Of a DNA stretch of 64,000 nucleotides, positions 51,455 to 60,218 are shown in pieces (the stretch's first letter is position 1; each line of letters starts with the position of its first letter). The DNA is from Parerythrobacter aestuarii (lineage in GTDB: Bacteria > Pseudomonadota > Alphaproteobacteria > Sphingomonadales > Sphingomonadaceae), in NCBI RefSeq assembly GCF_030140925.1, contig NZ_JARBWD010000002.1:124001-188000 (forward strand), in the 5' to 3' direction. Under the pieces are notes generated by a model that was given only the letters and a program-made list of their open reading frames with translations, was not told the DNA's origin and searched no databases. The translations under genes and the position numbers were made by a program.

Positions 51455-52068
51455 CGGCCGCGCCAGATGGCCCTCTTGATGGCCACCAGCGTAGCTCCGA
51501 GCATACCGAAGAATGCCGCCAGCAGGGCATTGCTGATAAGGAAATTGACCCAGCCCATGCGCGGCAGGTCGAGGAAGAAGTAGGCGTAGAAGCCGGTGAA
51601 TTCTCCGAGCAGGTACGCGAAAGCGCCATAGGCCAACGGCGGAACCATGATGGCTGGAACCATGGGCAGGATCGCCGGAGCTGGCTCAACGAAGCGGAAC
51701 CACCAGACCAGCACTGCGACCGGCACAATGGTGTGAAAGACCTGGTTGGTATAGCGGTCCAGCCCGACCGGGTGATGGTCGGTTGCGAGCAGTGTCCAGT
51801 AGACCACTGCGACAACCGTCAGCGCCGTGACCAACGCAGCCAGTACGCCGCGCGGGATCGCCCGTCCGCTGGCTGCCAATGCCATCACGACAGCGGTTCC
51901 GATATTGCTCCAGATGGTGAAGAATCGCGCCAGGCCGGCGGCGTTTTCCGGCACGCTGCCATCGCCGAGCGTCGTCTGAACAGCGAGGGCGCCAAATGCG
52001 GTAAGCGCGACAATACCTGCCAACACACGCGGCTGCATCGGGTCTTGCGAAGGGGCGATGGTTATCAT
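51451..52068 (-). CDS. Pr6Pr-family membrane protein
   Basis: A 205-residue protein with six hydrophobic helices. Typical blocks are LARFFTIWSNIGTAVVMALA, VYWTLLATDHHPVGLDRYTN and HTIVPVAVLVWWF, which match the Pr6Pr (FAR-17a/AIG1-like) group. Eukaryotic relatives hydrolyse fatty-acid esters, but no bacterial function is established. It converges with the LytTR gene, overlapping by four bases. ATG at 52068. Confidence 0.78.
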   Translation of the reverse strand: MITIAPSQDPMQPRVLAGIVALTAFGALAVQTTLGDGSVPENAAGLARFFTIWSNIGTAVVMALAASGRAIPRGVLAALVTALTVVAVVYWTLLATDHHPVGLDRYTNQVFHTIVPVAVLVWWFRFVEPAPAILPMVPAIMVPPLAYGAFAYLLGEFTGFYAYFFLDLPRMGWVNFLISNALLAAFFGMLGATLVAIKRAIWRGR

Positions 52069-52101
52069 GCGCGCCCCTTGCCGCATTCAGCCGACGCTTG
52101 G

Positions 52102-52138
52102 CAAAGGAAAACCCCCGACATTGCTGCCGGGGGTTTCC
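52102..52138 (-). terminator. Terminator of katG
   Basis: A 9-bp stem (52109-52117 with 52128-52136) with a ten-base loop is followed on the minus strand by TCCTTT. It lies about 40 bases past the katG stop. A second small hairpin (AGGGCC-GGCCCT at about 52147-52163) sits between it and the gene. Confidence 0.7.
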
Positions 52139-52178
52139 TGCAACCAACAGGGCCAAGCGGCCCTGGTGCCCGAAGGAC

Positions 52179-54392
52179 TTAGTGGTTGTACTTGGCGTAG
52201 CTGACGTCGAAGCGGTCGGCGTCCATGACCTTGGTCCAGGCCTTGACGAAGGTGTCGAGGAAGACCTGCTCGTTGCCGCTTTCCGCGAAGACTTCTGCCT
52301 GCGCGCGCAGCTGCGAGTTCGAACCGAAGATCAGGTCGGTGCGGGTACCGCGCCACTTCTCTTCACCGGTCTTGCGGTCGTGGCCGACATATTCTTCATC
52401 GCCGCTGCCATCGACCGGGGCCCACTTGGTGCCCATGTCGAGGAGGTTGGTGAAGAAGTCCGTGGTCAGTTGGCCCGGACGGTCGGTGAGCACGCCGTGG
52501 CCGGTGTTGCCGGTGACTGCGCCAAGGGCACGCATGCCGCCGACGAGGGCCGTCATTTCCGGCAGGCTCAGGCCCAGCAGGTGCGCCTTGTCGACCAGCA
52601 TGTCTTCCGTCTTCACCGAAGCCTTGGTCTTCAGGTAGTTGCGGAAGCCATCGGCGAAGGGCTCAAGCGGTTCGAAGCTATCGACATCGGTCTGCTCTTC
52701 GGTCGCGTCGCCACGGCCGCCAGTGAAGGGCACGGTCACGTCGTAACCGGCATCCTTGGCGGCCTTCTCGATCGCTGCGACACCGCCCAGCACCACCATG
52801 TCGGCCATGGTGATGTTATGCCCGGTGCGGATGTCATCGAGCTTGGCCAGGACCTTGCCCAGCTCTTCCGGATCGTTGGCCGCCCAGTCCTTCTGCGGGG
52901 CGAGGCGGATGCGGCCGCCATTGGCGCCGCCGCGGTGGTCGGAGTTGCGGTAGGTAGAAGCCGAAGCCCAAGCCGCCTTGACCAGTTCGCTAACAGTCAG
53001 CCCGCTGTCGAGAATCGCTGCCTTCAGCTCACCCAGCTGGGCATCGCCAAGCGGCGGGAACTCGTTGGCGGCAACCGGATCCTGCCAGATCAGGTCTTCG
53101 CTCGGTACTTCCGGACCCTGGTAACGGACCTTCGGACCCATGTCGCGGTGGCACAGCTTGAACCATGCACGGGCGAATGCATCGTCGAGCTGTTCCGGGT
53201 TCTCCAGGAAGCGCTCCGAGATCTTGCGATATTCCGGATCCATCTTCAGCGCCATGTCGGCGGTGGTCATGATGGTCGGGACCTTCTTATTCGGGTCGCG
53301 TGCGTCCGGAGCCATGTCTTCCGGATCGGGGTTGACCGGGGTCCACATCTTGGCGCCGGCCGGGCTTTCCGTCAGTTCATAGTCGTATTTGAACAGCAGG
53401 CGGAAATAGTCGTGGCTCCACGAGGTCGGGTTGTTCGACCACGAACCTTCGATACCCGAAGTCGTGATGTTGCCCTTGGCAATTTCTTCCTCGTCATTGA
53501 GCCAGCCGAAACCCTGCAATTCCAGCACTTCGCCTTCCGGCGCGCTGCGGAATGTGTCCGACGGGGCAGCACCGTGCGCCTTGCCAAAGGCGTGGCCGCC
53601 AGCGGTGAGGGCGACGGTTTCCTCGTCGTTCATCGCCATCCGGTCGAAGGTTGTGCGCATGTCGCGAGCCGACTGCAGCGGGTCGGGGTTGCCGCCCGGG
53701 CCTTCAGGGTTGACGTAGATAAGGCCCATCTGGATTGCCGCGAGCGGGTTTTCCAGTGCCCATTCCTTGTCCGGCTGGATGCGGGTTTCCGCACCGGTGT
53801 CGACCCACAGTTCCTCAGTGCCCCAGTAGACGGTTTCCGGCTCGAAGACGTCGGCACGACCGCCGCCGAAGCCGAACACCGGGCCGCCCATCGATTCGAT
53901 GGCGACATTACCGGCGAGGATGAACAAGTCGGCCCAGCTGATGTGCTTGCCGTACTTCTGCTTGATCGGCCACAGCAGGCGGCGAGCCTTGTCGAGATTG
54001 CCGTTATCCGGCCAGCTGTTGAGCGGGGCAAAGCGCTGCTGCCCGCTGCCTGCACCGCCGCGGCCGTCGCCAGTGCGATAGGTGCCGGCGGCGTGCCAGG
54101 CCATGCGGATGAAGAACGGACCGTAGTGGCCGTAGTCGGCCGGCCACCAGTCCTGGCTGTCGGTCATCAGCGCGGTGAGGTCAGCCTTCAGCGCATTGTA
54201 GTCGAGCGCGTTGAAGGCTTCGACATAGTCGAAGTCCTCGCCCATCGGGTCGGGGTTCTTGCCGCCCTGGACGAGCAGTTCGACGGCGGTCGTCTCCGGC
54301 CACCAGTCCCTGTTGGTCCGTCCGAACAGCGAACGGGTTGCGCCGTCGCCGTGGAACGGACAGCCGCTGATATCTCCAGTCTTAGCGTCCAT
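52179..54392 (-). CDS. katG: Catalase-peroxidase KatG
   Basis: A 737-residue bifunctional heme enzyme that removes hydrogen peroxide. The distal heme triad is visible in [20 protein letters not shown] (Arg96, Trp99, His100). The tyrosine of the Met-Tyr-Trp adduct lies in [13 protein letters not shown], and the proximal His in [14 protein letters not shown]. The C-terminal duplicated, non-heme domain is complete. AGGAGAG precedes the ATG. Monocistronic, with its own terminator. Possible regulation is described at 54466-54488. Confidence 0.97.
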   Translation of the reverse strand: MDAKTGDISGCPFHGDGATRSLFGRTNRDWWPETTAVELLVQGGKNPDPMGEDFDYVEAFNALDYNALKADLTALMTDSQDWWPADYGHYGPFFIRMAWHAAGTYRTGDGRGGAGSGQQRFAPLNSWPDNGNLDKARRLLWPIKQKYGKHISWADLFILAGNVAIESMGGPVFGFGGGRADVFEPETVYWGTEELWVDTGAETRIQPDKEWALENPLAAIQMGLIYVNPEGPGGNPDPLQSARDMRTTFDRMAMNDEETVALTAGGHAFGKAHGAAPSDTFRSAPEGEVLELQGFGWLNDEEEIAKGNITTSGIEGSWSNNPTSWSHDYFRLLFKYDYELTESPAGAKMWTPVNPDPEDMAPDARDPNKKVPTIMTTADMALKMDPEYRKISERFLENPEQLDDAFARAWFKLCHRDMGPKVRYQGPEVPSEDLIWQDPVAANEFPPLGDAQLGELKAAILDSGLTVSELVKAAWASASTYRNSDHRGGANGGRIRLAPQKDWAANDPEELGKVLAKLDDIRTGHNITMADMVVLGGVAAIEKAAKDAGYDVTVPFTGGRGDATEEQTDVDSFEPLEPFADGFRNYLKTKASVKTEDMLVDKAHLLGLSLPEMTALVGGMRALGAVTGNTGHGVLTDRPGQLTTDFFTNLLDMGTKWAPVDGSGDEEYVGHDRKTGEEKWRGTRTDLIFGSNSQLRAQAEVFAESGNEQVFLDTFVKAWTKVMDADRFDVSYAKYNH

Positions 54393-54465
54393 GGTTGTCT
54401 CTCCTGCTAGTCAAAAAAGGAATCACTACGGGGGTAATGCACAAGTGCGATGGCGGTTTCTGGTT

Positions 54466-54488
54466 GATTAGTCCAATCGATTAATTGG
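54466..54488. promoter_or_regulatory. Inverted-repeat operator candidate upstream of katG
   Basis: GATT-AGTCC-AATC (54466-54478) overlaps CCAATCGATTAATTGG (54473-54488), which has 5-bp inverted arms. It lies about 75 bases before the katG start, where a peroxide-responsive regulator such as OxyR might bind. No oxyR gene is in the window, so the assignment is speculative. Confidence 0.35.
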
Positions 54489-54572
54489 CAGTGTTTGATC
54501 GGATTTGTGATAAAGCCAAAGCATCGACTGGCTCTGACCAATCGGGATAATTTTGTGCCATTTTATAGGGAG

Positions 54573-55640
54573 TTACCCGCACTGGCCTCGATGCAGGAGT
54601 TTGTGGTCAGCCAGCACTAGCGCCATCATTGCCTCGACCACCGGTGTCCCGCGAATGCCGACACAGGGATCGTGGCGACCCTTTGTGCGGATTTCGGTCG
54701 GATTGCCTTCCGAGTCGATGGTCTCGACCGGGGTCAGGATTGAACTGGTTGGCTTGAAAGCGACCCGGCAGGTCACTGGTTGGCCCGTGCTGATTCCGCC
54801 CGCGATCCCGCCGGCATGGTTGGCTTCGAAGCGGGGTCCTTCGTTTCCGGGGCGCATCGGGTCGGCGTTCTGCTCACCGGTGAGCCGTGCGGCGTCGAAT
54901 CCGTCGCCGATCTCGACACCTTTCACGGCATTGATGCTCATCATGGCGGCGGCAAGGTCGCCGTCGAGCTTGGCATAGACTGGCGCACCCCAACCGGCCG
55001 GCACGCCTTCGGCCACGCATTCGACCACCGCGCCCAGCGACGACCCTGCCTTGCGCGCACCGTCGACCAGCGCTTCCCAGCGCTTCGCGGCTGTTGCGTC
55101 GGGACACCAGAAGGGATTGTTGCCGATCTCCGCTACGTCGAAATTGGCCGGGTCGATCCGGTCGCCGCCGATCTCGCAGACATAGGCGGTGATGGTGACT
55201 TCAGGGATCACCAGTCGCGCTACCGCGCCCGCTGCCACCCGCATGGCTGTTTCGCGCGCGCTCGAACGCCCGCCGCCGCGATAGTCGCGGAAGCCGTATT
55301 TGGCGTCGTAACTGTAATCGGCATGGCCCGGCCGATAGGCCTTGGCGACCTCGGAATAGTCCTTAGATCGCTGGTCGACGTTCTCGACTAACAGGCTGAT
55401 GGGGGTGCCTGTGGTTTTGCCTTCGAACACGCCAGAGAGGATCTTCACCTGGTCCGGCTCCTGCCGCTGGGTCGTGAACTTGTTCTGCCCTGGGCGGCGG
55501 GCATCGAGGAACGGCTGGATGTCGGCTTCGCTCAGCTCCAGCTGCGGTGGGCAGCCGTCGACCACGGCTCCGATCGCCGGGCCATGGCTTTCGCCCCAGG
55601 TCGTAAAGCGCAGCACGCGTCCGAAGGTATTCCAGCTCAT
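54573..55640 (-). CDS. aroC: Chorismate synthase
   Basis: A 355-residue flavin-dependent enzyme that makes chorismate, the last step of the shikimate pathway. Signatures include [37 protein letters not shown] start block, [20 protein letters not shown], and the C-terminal [23 protein letters not shown] at 55640 (MSWNTFG). It is divergent from ruvA. Confidence 0.96.
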   Translation of the reverse strand: MSWNTFGRVLRFTTWGESHGPAIGAVVDGCPPQLELSEADIQPFLDARRPGQNKFTTQRQEPDQVKILSGVFEGKTTGTPISLLVENVDQRSKDYSEVAKAYRPGHADYSYDAKYGFRDYRGGGRSSARETAMRVAAGAVARLVIPEVTITAYVCEIGGDRIDPANFDVAEIGNNPFWCPDATAAKRWEALVDGARKAGSSLGAVVECVAEGVPAGWGAPVYAKLDGDLAAAMMSINAVKGVEIGDGFDAARLTGEQNADPMRPGNEGPRFEANHAGGIAGGISTGQPVTCRVAFKPTSSILTPVETIDSEGNPTEIRTKGRHDPCVGIRGTPVVEAMMALVLADHKLLHRGQCG

Positions 55641-55718
55641 GCGCCTAGCCCTGCCGCAACTGTGCAAGCCTGTCCATATTTGCTGGACCTACAGTTTCTT
55701 GTGCCGCAAGAACAAACC

Positions 55719-56321
55719 ATGATTGCCAAGCTGAAGGGCCTTCTCGACGAAACCGGCACCGACTGGGCGGTGATCGATGTGCAGGGCGTTGGCTACCTCG
55801 TGCACTGTTCCTCAAAGACGCTGGCCGCGCTGGGCGAACAAGGCGAGGGCTGCACGATCTACACCGACTTGCAGGTCAGCGAGAATGACATGCGCTTGCT
55901 TGGCTTTGCAGAAGCGAGCGAGCGCGACTGGTTTCGGCTGCTGACGCAGGTGCAGGGCGTTGGCAGCAAGGTCGGCCTGGCGATCCTTTCCGCGCTTTCG
56001 ACCGGGGAACTGCAATCGGCCTGCGCCAATGGAGACGCAGCAATGGTCGCCCGCGCGCAGGGCGTCGGCCCCAAGCTCGCAGGCAGAATTGTCAATGAAT
56101 TGAAAGACAAGGCGGGGAGCTTGCCTTCTGCGCCGGGTGCGGTAGCTATGGCCGCGAGCCCTGCCGGGAGCGTCAGCGCCGATGCGGTGAGCGCGCTTGA
56201 GAACCTGGGGTTCAAGCCGGTCGTTGCTGCGAGGGCAGTGGCGGCTGCGCACGGTGAACTGGGAGAGGGCGCGAGCGAGGGCGAGCTCATACGCGTCGCA
56301 TTGAAAAAGGCTGCGCAATGA
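55719..56321 (+). CDS. ruvA: Holliday junction branch-migration protein RuvA
   Basis: A 200-residue protein that binds four-way junctions and loads RuvB. Domain I starts MIAKLKGLLDETGTDWAVID; the helix-hairpin-helix motifs are in QVQGVGSKVGLAIL and RAQGVGPKLAGRIVNELK; the C-terminal domain (SALENLGFKPVVAARAVAAA) binds RuvB. The ruvB gene is 1.4 kb downstream rather than adjacent, with two genes and a GIY-YIG remnant in between. ruvC is not in the immediate neighbourhood. Confidence 0.95.
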   Translation: MIAKLKGLLDETGTDWAVIDVQGVGYLVHCSSKTLAALGEQGEGCTIYTDLQVSENDMRLLGFAEASERDWFRLLTQVQGVGSKVGLAILSALSTGELQSACANGDAAMVARAQGVGPKLAGRIVNELKDKAGSLPSAPGAVAMAASPAGSVSADAVSALENLGFKPVVAARAVAAAHGELGEGASEGELIRVALKKAAQ

Positions 56322-56701
56322 GTGCGGAAAAGAGAGATTGGCGTCGGTTTGTCCTGATCGCCTACGGCCTCGCGATCTTCGCGATTGTGGCGAGTTCAGG
56401 CCAGCCGGGCGATCCCGAATGGTGGCCACTGGCGATTGGCTATGTCGTGTTTGCAAGCGTACCGATCGGCGTGCTGTGCGTTGGCCCGAGCCAGGTAGGG
56501 CTCAAGACACTGGGCGCGGCTGCCATGGCGGTGAGCGGCATCTGGGCCTATTTCGATGCGACGCATGATCCGGGAGCGGGTTCGACCGCAGCGCTGATGT
56601 TCGTAATCCTGCCGTTTTACCAGATCCTGGCGGCGGTGGCGTTCCTGATCCTGCTGTGGCTGGTCAGGCGCTGGGGCGGTGACGAAGGAGAGAGCGAATG
56701 A
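56318..56701 (+). CDS. Small membrane protein of unknown function
   Basis: A 127-residue protein with four hydrophobic helices, a basic N-terminus (SAEKRDWRRF) and an acidic C-terminus (RRWGGDEGESE). No family is recognised. It overlaps ruvA by four bases and the DsrE-like gene by four bases (ATGA), so the three genes form one coupled unit. Confidence 0.6.
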   Translation: MSAEKRDWRRFVLIAYGLAIFAIVASSGQPGDPEWWPLAIGYVVFASVPIGVLCVGPSQVGLKTLGAAAMAVSGIWAYFDATHDPGAGSTAALMFVILPFYQILAAVAFLILLWLVRRWGGDEGESE

Positions 56702-57249
56702 TGAAGGCAATGATCGCGGTCGCAGCGCTGGCGCTAGCGGCAACTCCGGCTGTCGCTCAGCAGGCCGATATGACAGCGTTCCAGACCGGGCCGGTGTTCG
56801 CCGATTTCGGTCCGCATGCCCCGGTCGCAGGGATCGATCAGCTGCCCGCCGATTCCCAGTTTGCCATCGCCTTCGACGTCGCCACCCCGGCGGCGGACGG
56901 CGGGCGCAACCGCGGCTTCGAAAGTGCGGCGCGCTTCATCAACATGCATGTCGCGCATGGCGTGCCGGAAGAAAACATCCGCATCGCCGTGGTGGTGCAT
57001 GGCAAGGCGGTGATGGACCTGCTGCGCGACGGGGCTTGGACGGCGAAGGGCCTGGAAGGCACCAACGGATCAGGCGCGATGGTGCGTTCGATGCTCGACC
57101 ACGACGTCCGCTTTATCGTCTGCGGCCAGAGCGCGGCAGCCTATGGCGTGACCCGCGACGACCTGATCCCCGGCGTGGAAATGGCGCTCAGCGCGATGAC
57201 CGCGCACGCCGTGCTGCAGGGCGAAGGCTTTACGGTGAATCCGTTTTGA
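56698..57249 (+). CDS. Secreted DsrE-like protein
   Basis: A 183-residue exported protein (signal peptide ending near PAVAQQ) with a DsrE/DsrF-like domain: FAIAFDVATPAADGG, ENIRIAVVVHGKAVMDLLRD and FIVCGQSAAAYGVTRDDL. Periplasmic DsrE-like proteins are implicated in sulfur trafficking, with a conserved cysteine (here FIVCGQS). The pattern 'intracellular sulfur oxidation' is annotated for relatives, but no sox or dsr genes are nearby. Coupled to the upstream membrane gene. Confidence 0.78.
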   Translation: MMKAMIAVAALALAATPAVAQQADMTAFQTGPVFADFGPHAPVAGIDQLPADSQFAIAFDVATPAADGGRNRGFESAARFINMHVAHGVPEENIRIAVVVHGKAVMDLLRDGAWTAKGLEGTNGSGAMVRSMLDHDVRFIVCGQSAAAYGVTRDDLIPGVEMALSAMTAHAVLQGEGFTVNPF

Positions 57250-57269
57250 GTGGAGCAACTGTTTTGATC

Positions 57270-57298
57270 GTCATCCTGAACTCGTTTCAGGATCCATC
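57270..57298. repeat. Left palindrome arm flanking the GIY-YIG remnant
   Basis: GTCATCCTGAAC-TC-GTTTCAGGATCCATC: same family as 30611-30700. The antisense GIY-YIG frame ends inside this arm: its original stop codon (TGA, 57289-57287) is formed by the repeat. Confidence 0.75.
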
Positions 57299-57622
57299 GC
57301 TCCCCTCGTGCGGAGACAGCGGCTCAAAGCCCAACCCAATCGCCAGATCGATCCAATGCGGATTGTCGCCTTCGATGAGGTTGATCTTCCATTGACGGTG
57401 CCAGCGTTTCAACTACTTCTCGCGAAGGATCGCGCCTTCCATGTCACCGAAGAGCTCGTAGCGGACGAGGCGATTGACCCGGTAGCGCGAAGTAAAGCCG
57501 CCGGTGATACCTTCGCGATGTTGCCAAAGACGTTTCTCAAGGTCCGACGTGACGCCAATGTAAAGTGTGCCACGAGGCTGGCTCGCGAGGATATAGACGC
57601 AGGGATTGCGCTCAATCGGCAT
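57287..57622 (-). pseudogene. GIY-YIG nuclease gene interrupted by an amber codon
   Basis: The intact reading frame would give about 111 residues: [69 protein letters not shown], then stop, then LKRWHRQWKINLIEGDNPHW and IDLAIGLGFEPL. The GIY-YIG core is visible as CVYILASQ and [10 protein letters not shown], with the catalytic Arg in EKRLWQHR. Codon 70 is TAG (57415-57413) where relatives carry Gln (REKQLKRW), a single C-to-T change. The frame continues in register to the TGA at 57289-57287, inside the left repeat arm. If read as is, a 69-residue truncated product lacks part of the domain. It lies antisense between the DsrE-like gene and ruvB, enclosed by two palindromes. Confidence 0.78.
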
Positions 57623-57644
57623 GTTCCGGTGATTGCCGCAGCAT

Positions 57645-57669
57645 GGATGCTGAAACAAGTTCAGCATGG
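57645..57669. repeat. Right palindrome arm flanking the GIY-YIG remnant
   Basis: GGATGCTGAAAC-AA-GTTCAGCATGG: inverted relative to the left arm at 57270-57298. It lies 15 bases before the ruvB GTG start codon, so it may affect ruvB translation. Confidence 0.75.
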
Positions 57670-57684
57670 CGGTATAGGGCAACT

Positions 57685-58716
57685 GTGACCGACCCAATCC
57701 CCCTCCACACGCCTGACCGGCAACCGGAAGACCCGGACGCGGCGCTGCGGCCCAAATCGCTGGGCGAATTCGTCGGGCAGGCGGCGGCGAAGGGGAACCT
57801 GGCCGTCTTCATCGAGGCTGCCAAGTCGCGCGGCGAGGCGATGGACCATACGCTGTTCTTCGGCCCGCCCGGGCTCGGCAAGACAACGCTGGCGCAGATC
57901 ATCGCCCGCGAGCTGGGCGTCGGATTCCGCGCCACCAGCGGCCCGGTGATTGCCAAGGCGGGCGACCTGGCCGCGCTGCTTACCAATCTCGAGCCGCACG
58001 ATGTCCTCTTCATAGACGAGATCCACCGGCTCAACCCGGTGGTCGAGGAAGTGCTCTATCCGGCGATGGAGGATCGCGCGCTCGATATCATCATCGGCGA
58101 GGGGCCCAGCGCGCGCAGCGTGCGGATCGACTTGCCGCCCTTCACACTGATCGGCGCCACGACACGGCAGGGCCTGCTGACGACGCCGCTGCGCGACCGC
58201 TTCGGCATTCCGGTCCGGCTCAACTTCTACACCGAGGAAGAGCTGGAGAAGGTCGTTACCCGCGGGGCCGGGCTGATGGGCCTGCCGATCGAGCCCGCCG
58301 GCGCCCGCGAAATCGCACGGCGTTCGCGTGGCACGCCCCGGGTGGCCGGTCGTCTTCTGCGCCGCGTGCGCGATTTCGTCGAGGTCGAGAAGGCCGTCAC
58401 CGTCACCGCGAAAATCGCCGATGCCGCGTTGACCCGGCTGGAGGTCGACGGGCTGGGCCTCGATGCCATGGACCGGCGCTATCTCACCATGATCGCCGAT
58501 ATCTACAAAGGCGGCCCGGTGGGGGTAGAGACGCTCGCAGCGGGCCTCGCCGAGCCGCGCGATACGATCGAGGAAGTGGTCGAACCCTACCTCATCCAGC
58601 TTGGCCTGGTGGCCCGCACGGCCCGCGGGCGCTGCCTCAATGATCGCGGCTGGGAACACCTGGAACGTACCCCGCCAGCCGGATCGCAGACGGGCCTGTT
58701 CGACGAGAATTCTTAA
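57685..58716 (+). CDS. ruvB: Holliday junction ATP-dependent helicase RuvB
   Basis: A 343-residue AAA+ motor of the RuvAB branch-migration complex. It opens with [20 protein letters not shown]; Walker A is [12 protein letters not shown], Walker [13 protein letters not shown], and sensor block [18 protein letters not shown]. The C-terminal winged helix ends [20 protein letters not shown]. The start is the GTG at 57685, 15 bases after the right repeat arm. No ruvC is adjacent. Confidence 0.96.
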   Translation: MTDPIPLHTPDRQPEDPDAALRPKSLGEFVGQAAAKGNLAVFIEAAKSRGEAMDHTLFFGPPGLGKTTLAQIIARELGVGFRATSGPVIAKAGDLAALLTNLEPHDVLFIDEIHRLNPVVEEVLYPAMEDRALDIIIGEGPSARSVRIDLPPFTLIGATTRQGLLTTPLRDRFGIPVRLNFYTEEELEKVVTRGAGLMGLPIEPAGAREIARRSRGTPRVAGRLLRRVRDFVEVEKAVTVTAKIADAALTRLEVDGLGLDAMDRRYLTMIADIYKGGPVGVETLAAGLAEPRDTIEEVVEPYLIQLGLVARTARGRCLNDRGWEHLERTPPAGSQTGLFDENS

Positions 58717-58819
58717 CGCTGAGGCAATGATTTCCGCGATTTCGGTCCCATAGCGGGACAATCCGTCAGCTAACGCGCTGTCCGGTCCCAAAAAAACGAA
58801 GTGACACGTCGCTTTCATG

Positions 58820-58842
58820 GTTAACGCGATTGCGACGTTAAC
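58820..58842. promoter_or_regulatory. Inverted repeat upstream of the PEP-CTERM-like gene
   Basis: GTTAACG (58820-58826) faces CGTTAAC (58836-58842) across nine bases. It lies about 95 bases before the start of the downstream gene in a 218-bp gap that otherwise shows no gene. Confidence 0.4.
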
Positions 58843-58934
58843 GCCCAGGCTGTTCCAAGGGCAGCACGGGGATACGCCCACGCCGGAGACGCCGGTTGTG
58901 AGGAAAGCCCCAGCAGGAACAAAAGAGTTTGCCC

Positions 58935-60140
58935 ATGTCGGTAAAAATGGCCCTGGCGAAATTGTCCGCAACCGCTGCCGGCGGTGTGCTGCTGGCTGGC
59001 GGTGCGATCCACGTCGCCGAGCCGCAGGCGGCGACGGTCGGCTACAAGTCCACCAAATCGGTGAAGGCGCAGCCCGTCAAATACGTCAAGGAAAAGCGCG
59101 TCGTCAAGCGCAAGGTGCCGAAGAAGGTGAAGCGGAAGAAGCGCGTGATCGAACGCGTGGTCGACTGCGTCCCTGCCGGCGGCATGGGCGCAGGCGGCTA
59201 TCCGATGGCGCATGGGCCGGCCGCTGCAGGTGCCCAGGGTGCCTATGGTGCGCAAGGTGGCTATGCCAGCGGCGCTTACGCCGGTGGAAGCTATGCCAAT
59301 GGCTGCGGGACCATGGCGATGCCGATCATGTCGGTGGCACCGGCGGTGTTCCCGGTCGGTGGCGGCTTCTCGGGCGGCGGTGGCGGTGACGCCGGCGGCG
59401 TAACCGTGATCGGCGGTGGCGGCGGCTTCGGCGGCGGTTTCGGCGGCGGCTTCTTCGGCGGCTTCTTTGGTGGCGGCGGTTCGAGCGGCGGCAATGTGAC
59501 CGTAACCTCGACCACCACTACCACTGGTGGCAGCAGCGGCGTTGCTTCGTCGACGTCCAGTTCGAGCTCCAGCTCCACATCTGGTGGTGAGAGCAGCTCG
59601 ACCGGCGGCATCGTGATCGATATCGATATCGACAACTCCAGCTTCGGCGGCTCGACCTCGACATCGACTTCGACCGGGGGCAGCTCGACATCGACGGGTG
59701 GCAGCTCGACTTCCACATCGACCGGCGGCAGCTCCACCTCCACGTCCACGGGGGGGATCACTTCGACCACGACCAGTTCGACTGGTGGCAGCTCGTCTTC
59801 GGGTAACGTTTCGAGTTCTTCCTCGGGCAATGTTTCGTCGTCGTCCTCGACCTCGGGCAACGTTTCATCGTCGTCGTCCACATCGTCTTCGACATCAGGC
59901 AATGTTTCGACCTCGACGTCCAGCTCGGGCAACATCACCAGTTCGACCAGTTCGTCGTCATCGACCAGCTCGAGCACGTCATCGAGCACGTCCAGTTCGT
60001 CCAACGGCTCGACCAGCGGGATGAGCTCGACCACCAGCGGTACGCCGGTTCCGGCTCCGCCGATGGCGATCCTGTTCGGTCTGGGCGCCGCAGCCGTGTT
60101 CGGTCGCCGCAAGTTCGCGAAGGGCAAGAAGGCCGCGTAA
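58935..60140 (+). CDS. Ser/Thr/Gly-rich repetitive surface protein with PEP-CTERM-like anchor
   Basis: A 401-residue protein. N-terminal signal (KLSATAAGGVLLAGGAIHVA), a strongly basic stretch (KYVKEKRVVKRKVPKKVKRK), a Gly-rich region (about 100-190), then about 180 residues of almost pure Ser/Thr/Gly in irregular repeats such as GGSSTSTSTGG and SSSSGNVSS. The C-terminus reads VPAPPMAILFGLGAAAVFGR, RKFAKGKKAA: a PEP-CTERM-like P-x-P motif, hydrophobic helix and basic tail. Such proteins are processed by exosortase and are often glycosylated in the Ser/Thr stretches; no exosortase gene is in this window. The ATG at 58935 has a TTG-coded alternative two codons upstream. Confidence 0.75.
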   Translation: MSVKMALAKLSATAAGGVLLAGGAIHVAEPQAATVGYKSTKSVKAQPVKYVKEKRVVKRKVPKKVKRKKRVIERVVDCVPAGGMGAGGYPMAHGPAAAGAQGAYGAQGGYASGAYAGGSYANGCGTMAMPIMSVAPAVFPVGGGFSGGGGGDAGGVTVIGGGGGFGGGFGGGFFGGFFGGGGSSGGNVTVTSTTTTTGGSSGVASSTSSSSSSSTSGGESSSTGGIVIDIDIDNSSFGGSTSTSTSTGGSSTSTGGSSTSTSTGGSSTSTSTGGITSTTTSSTGGSSSSGNVSSSSSGNVSSSSSTSGNVSSSSSTSSSTSGNVSTSTSSSGNITSSTSSSSSTSSSTSSSTSSSSNGSTSGMSSTTSGTPVPAPPMAILFGLGAAAVFGRRKFAKGKKAA

Positions 60141-60165
60141 CGCCGCCTTCACATGACCCGAAAGC

Positions 60166-60203
60166 AAGGGGCGCGTTCCATGCCGGACCGCGCCCCTTCT
60201 TGT
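60166..60203 (+). terminator. Terminator after the surface-protein gene
   Basis: A 10-bp GC-rich stem (60166-60175 with 60189-60198) is followed by CTTGT. Position and orientation fit termination of the surface-protein mRNA, although the T-run is short. Confidence 0.6.
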
Positions 60204-60218
60204 ATCCGGAGGCGCAGG

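Noticed and set aside
52098..54410. Very long plus-strand open frame opposite katG
   Set aside because: Long antisense frames are common opposite GC-rich genes. The katG reading has full catalytic motifs, and the opposite frame has none.
57308..57688. Plus-strand 126-residue frame across the GIY-YIG region
   Set aside because: It mirrors the antisense nuclease and has no recognisable domain; the GIY-YIG core is on the minus strand.
58820..58842. CtrA-type site (TTAA-N7-TTAA) upstream of the surface-protein gene
   Set aside because: The TTAA pairs are 13 bases apart, not seven, so only a general inverted repeat is reported.
59291..60127. Minus-strand frame of Pro/Val/Asp/Glu repeats opposite the Ser-rich gene
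   Set aside because: It is the complement of Ser/Thr codons (TCG, ACC and similar) in the real gene; there is no signal peptide or ribosome site.
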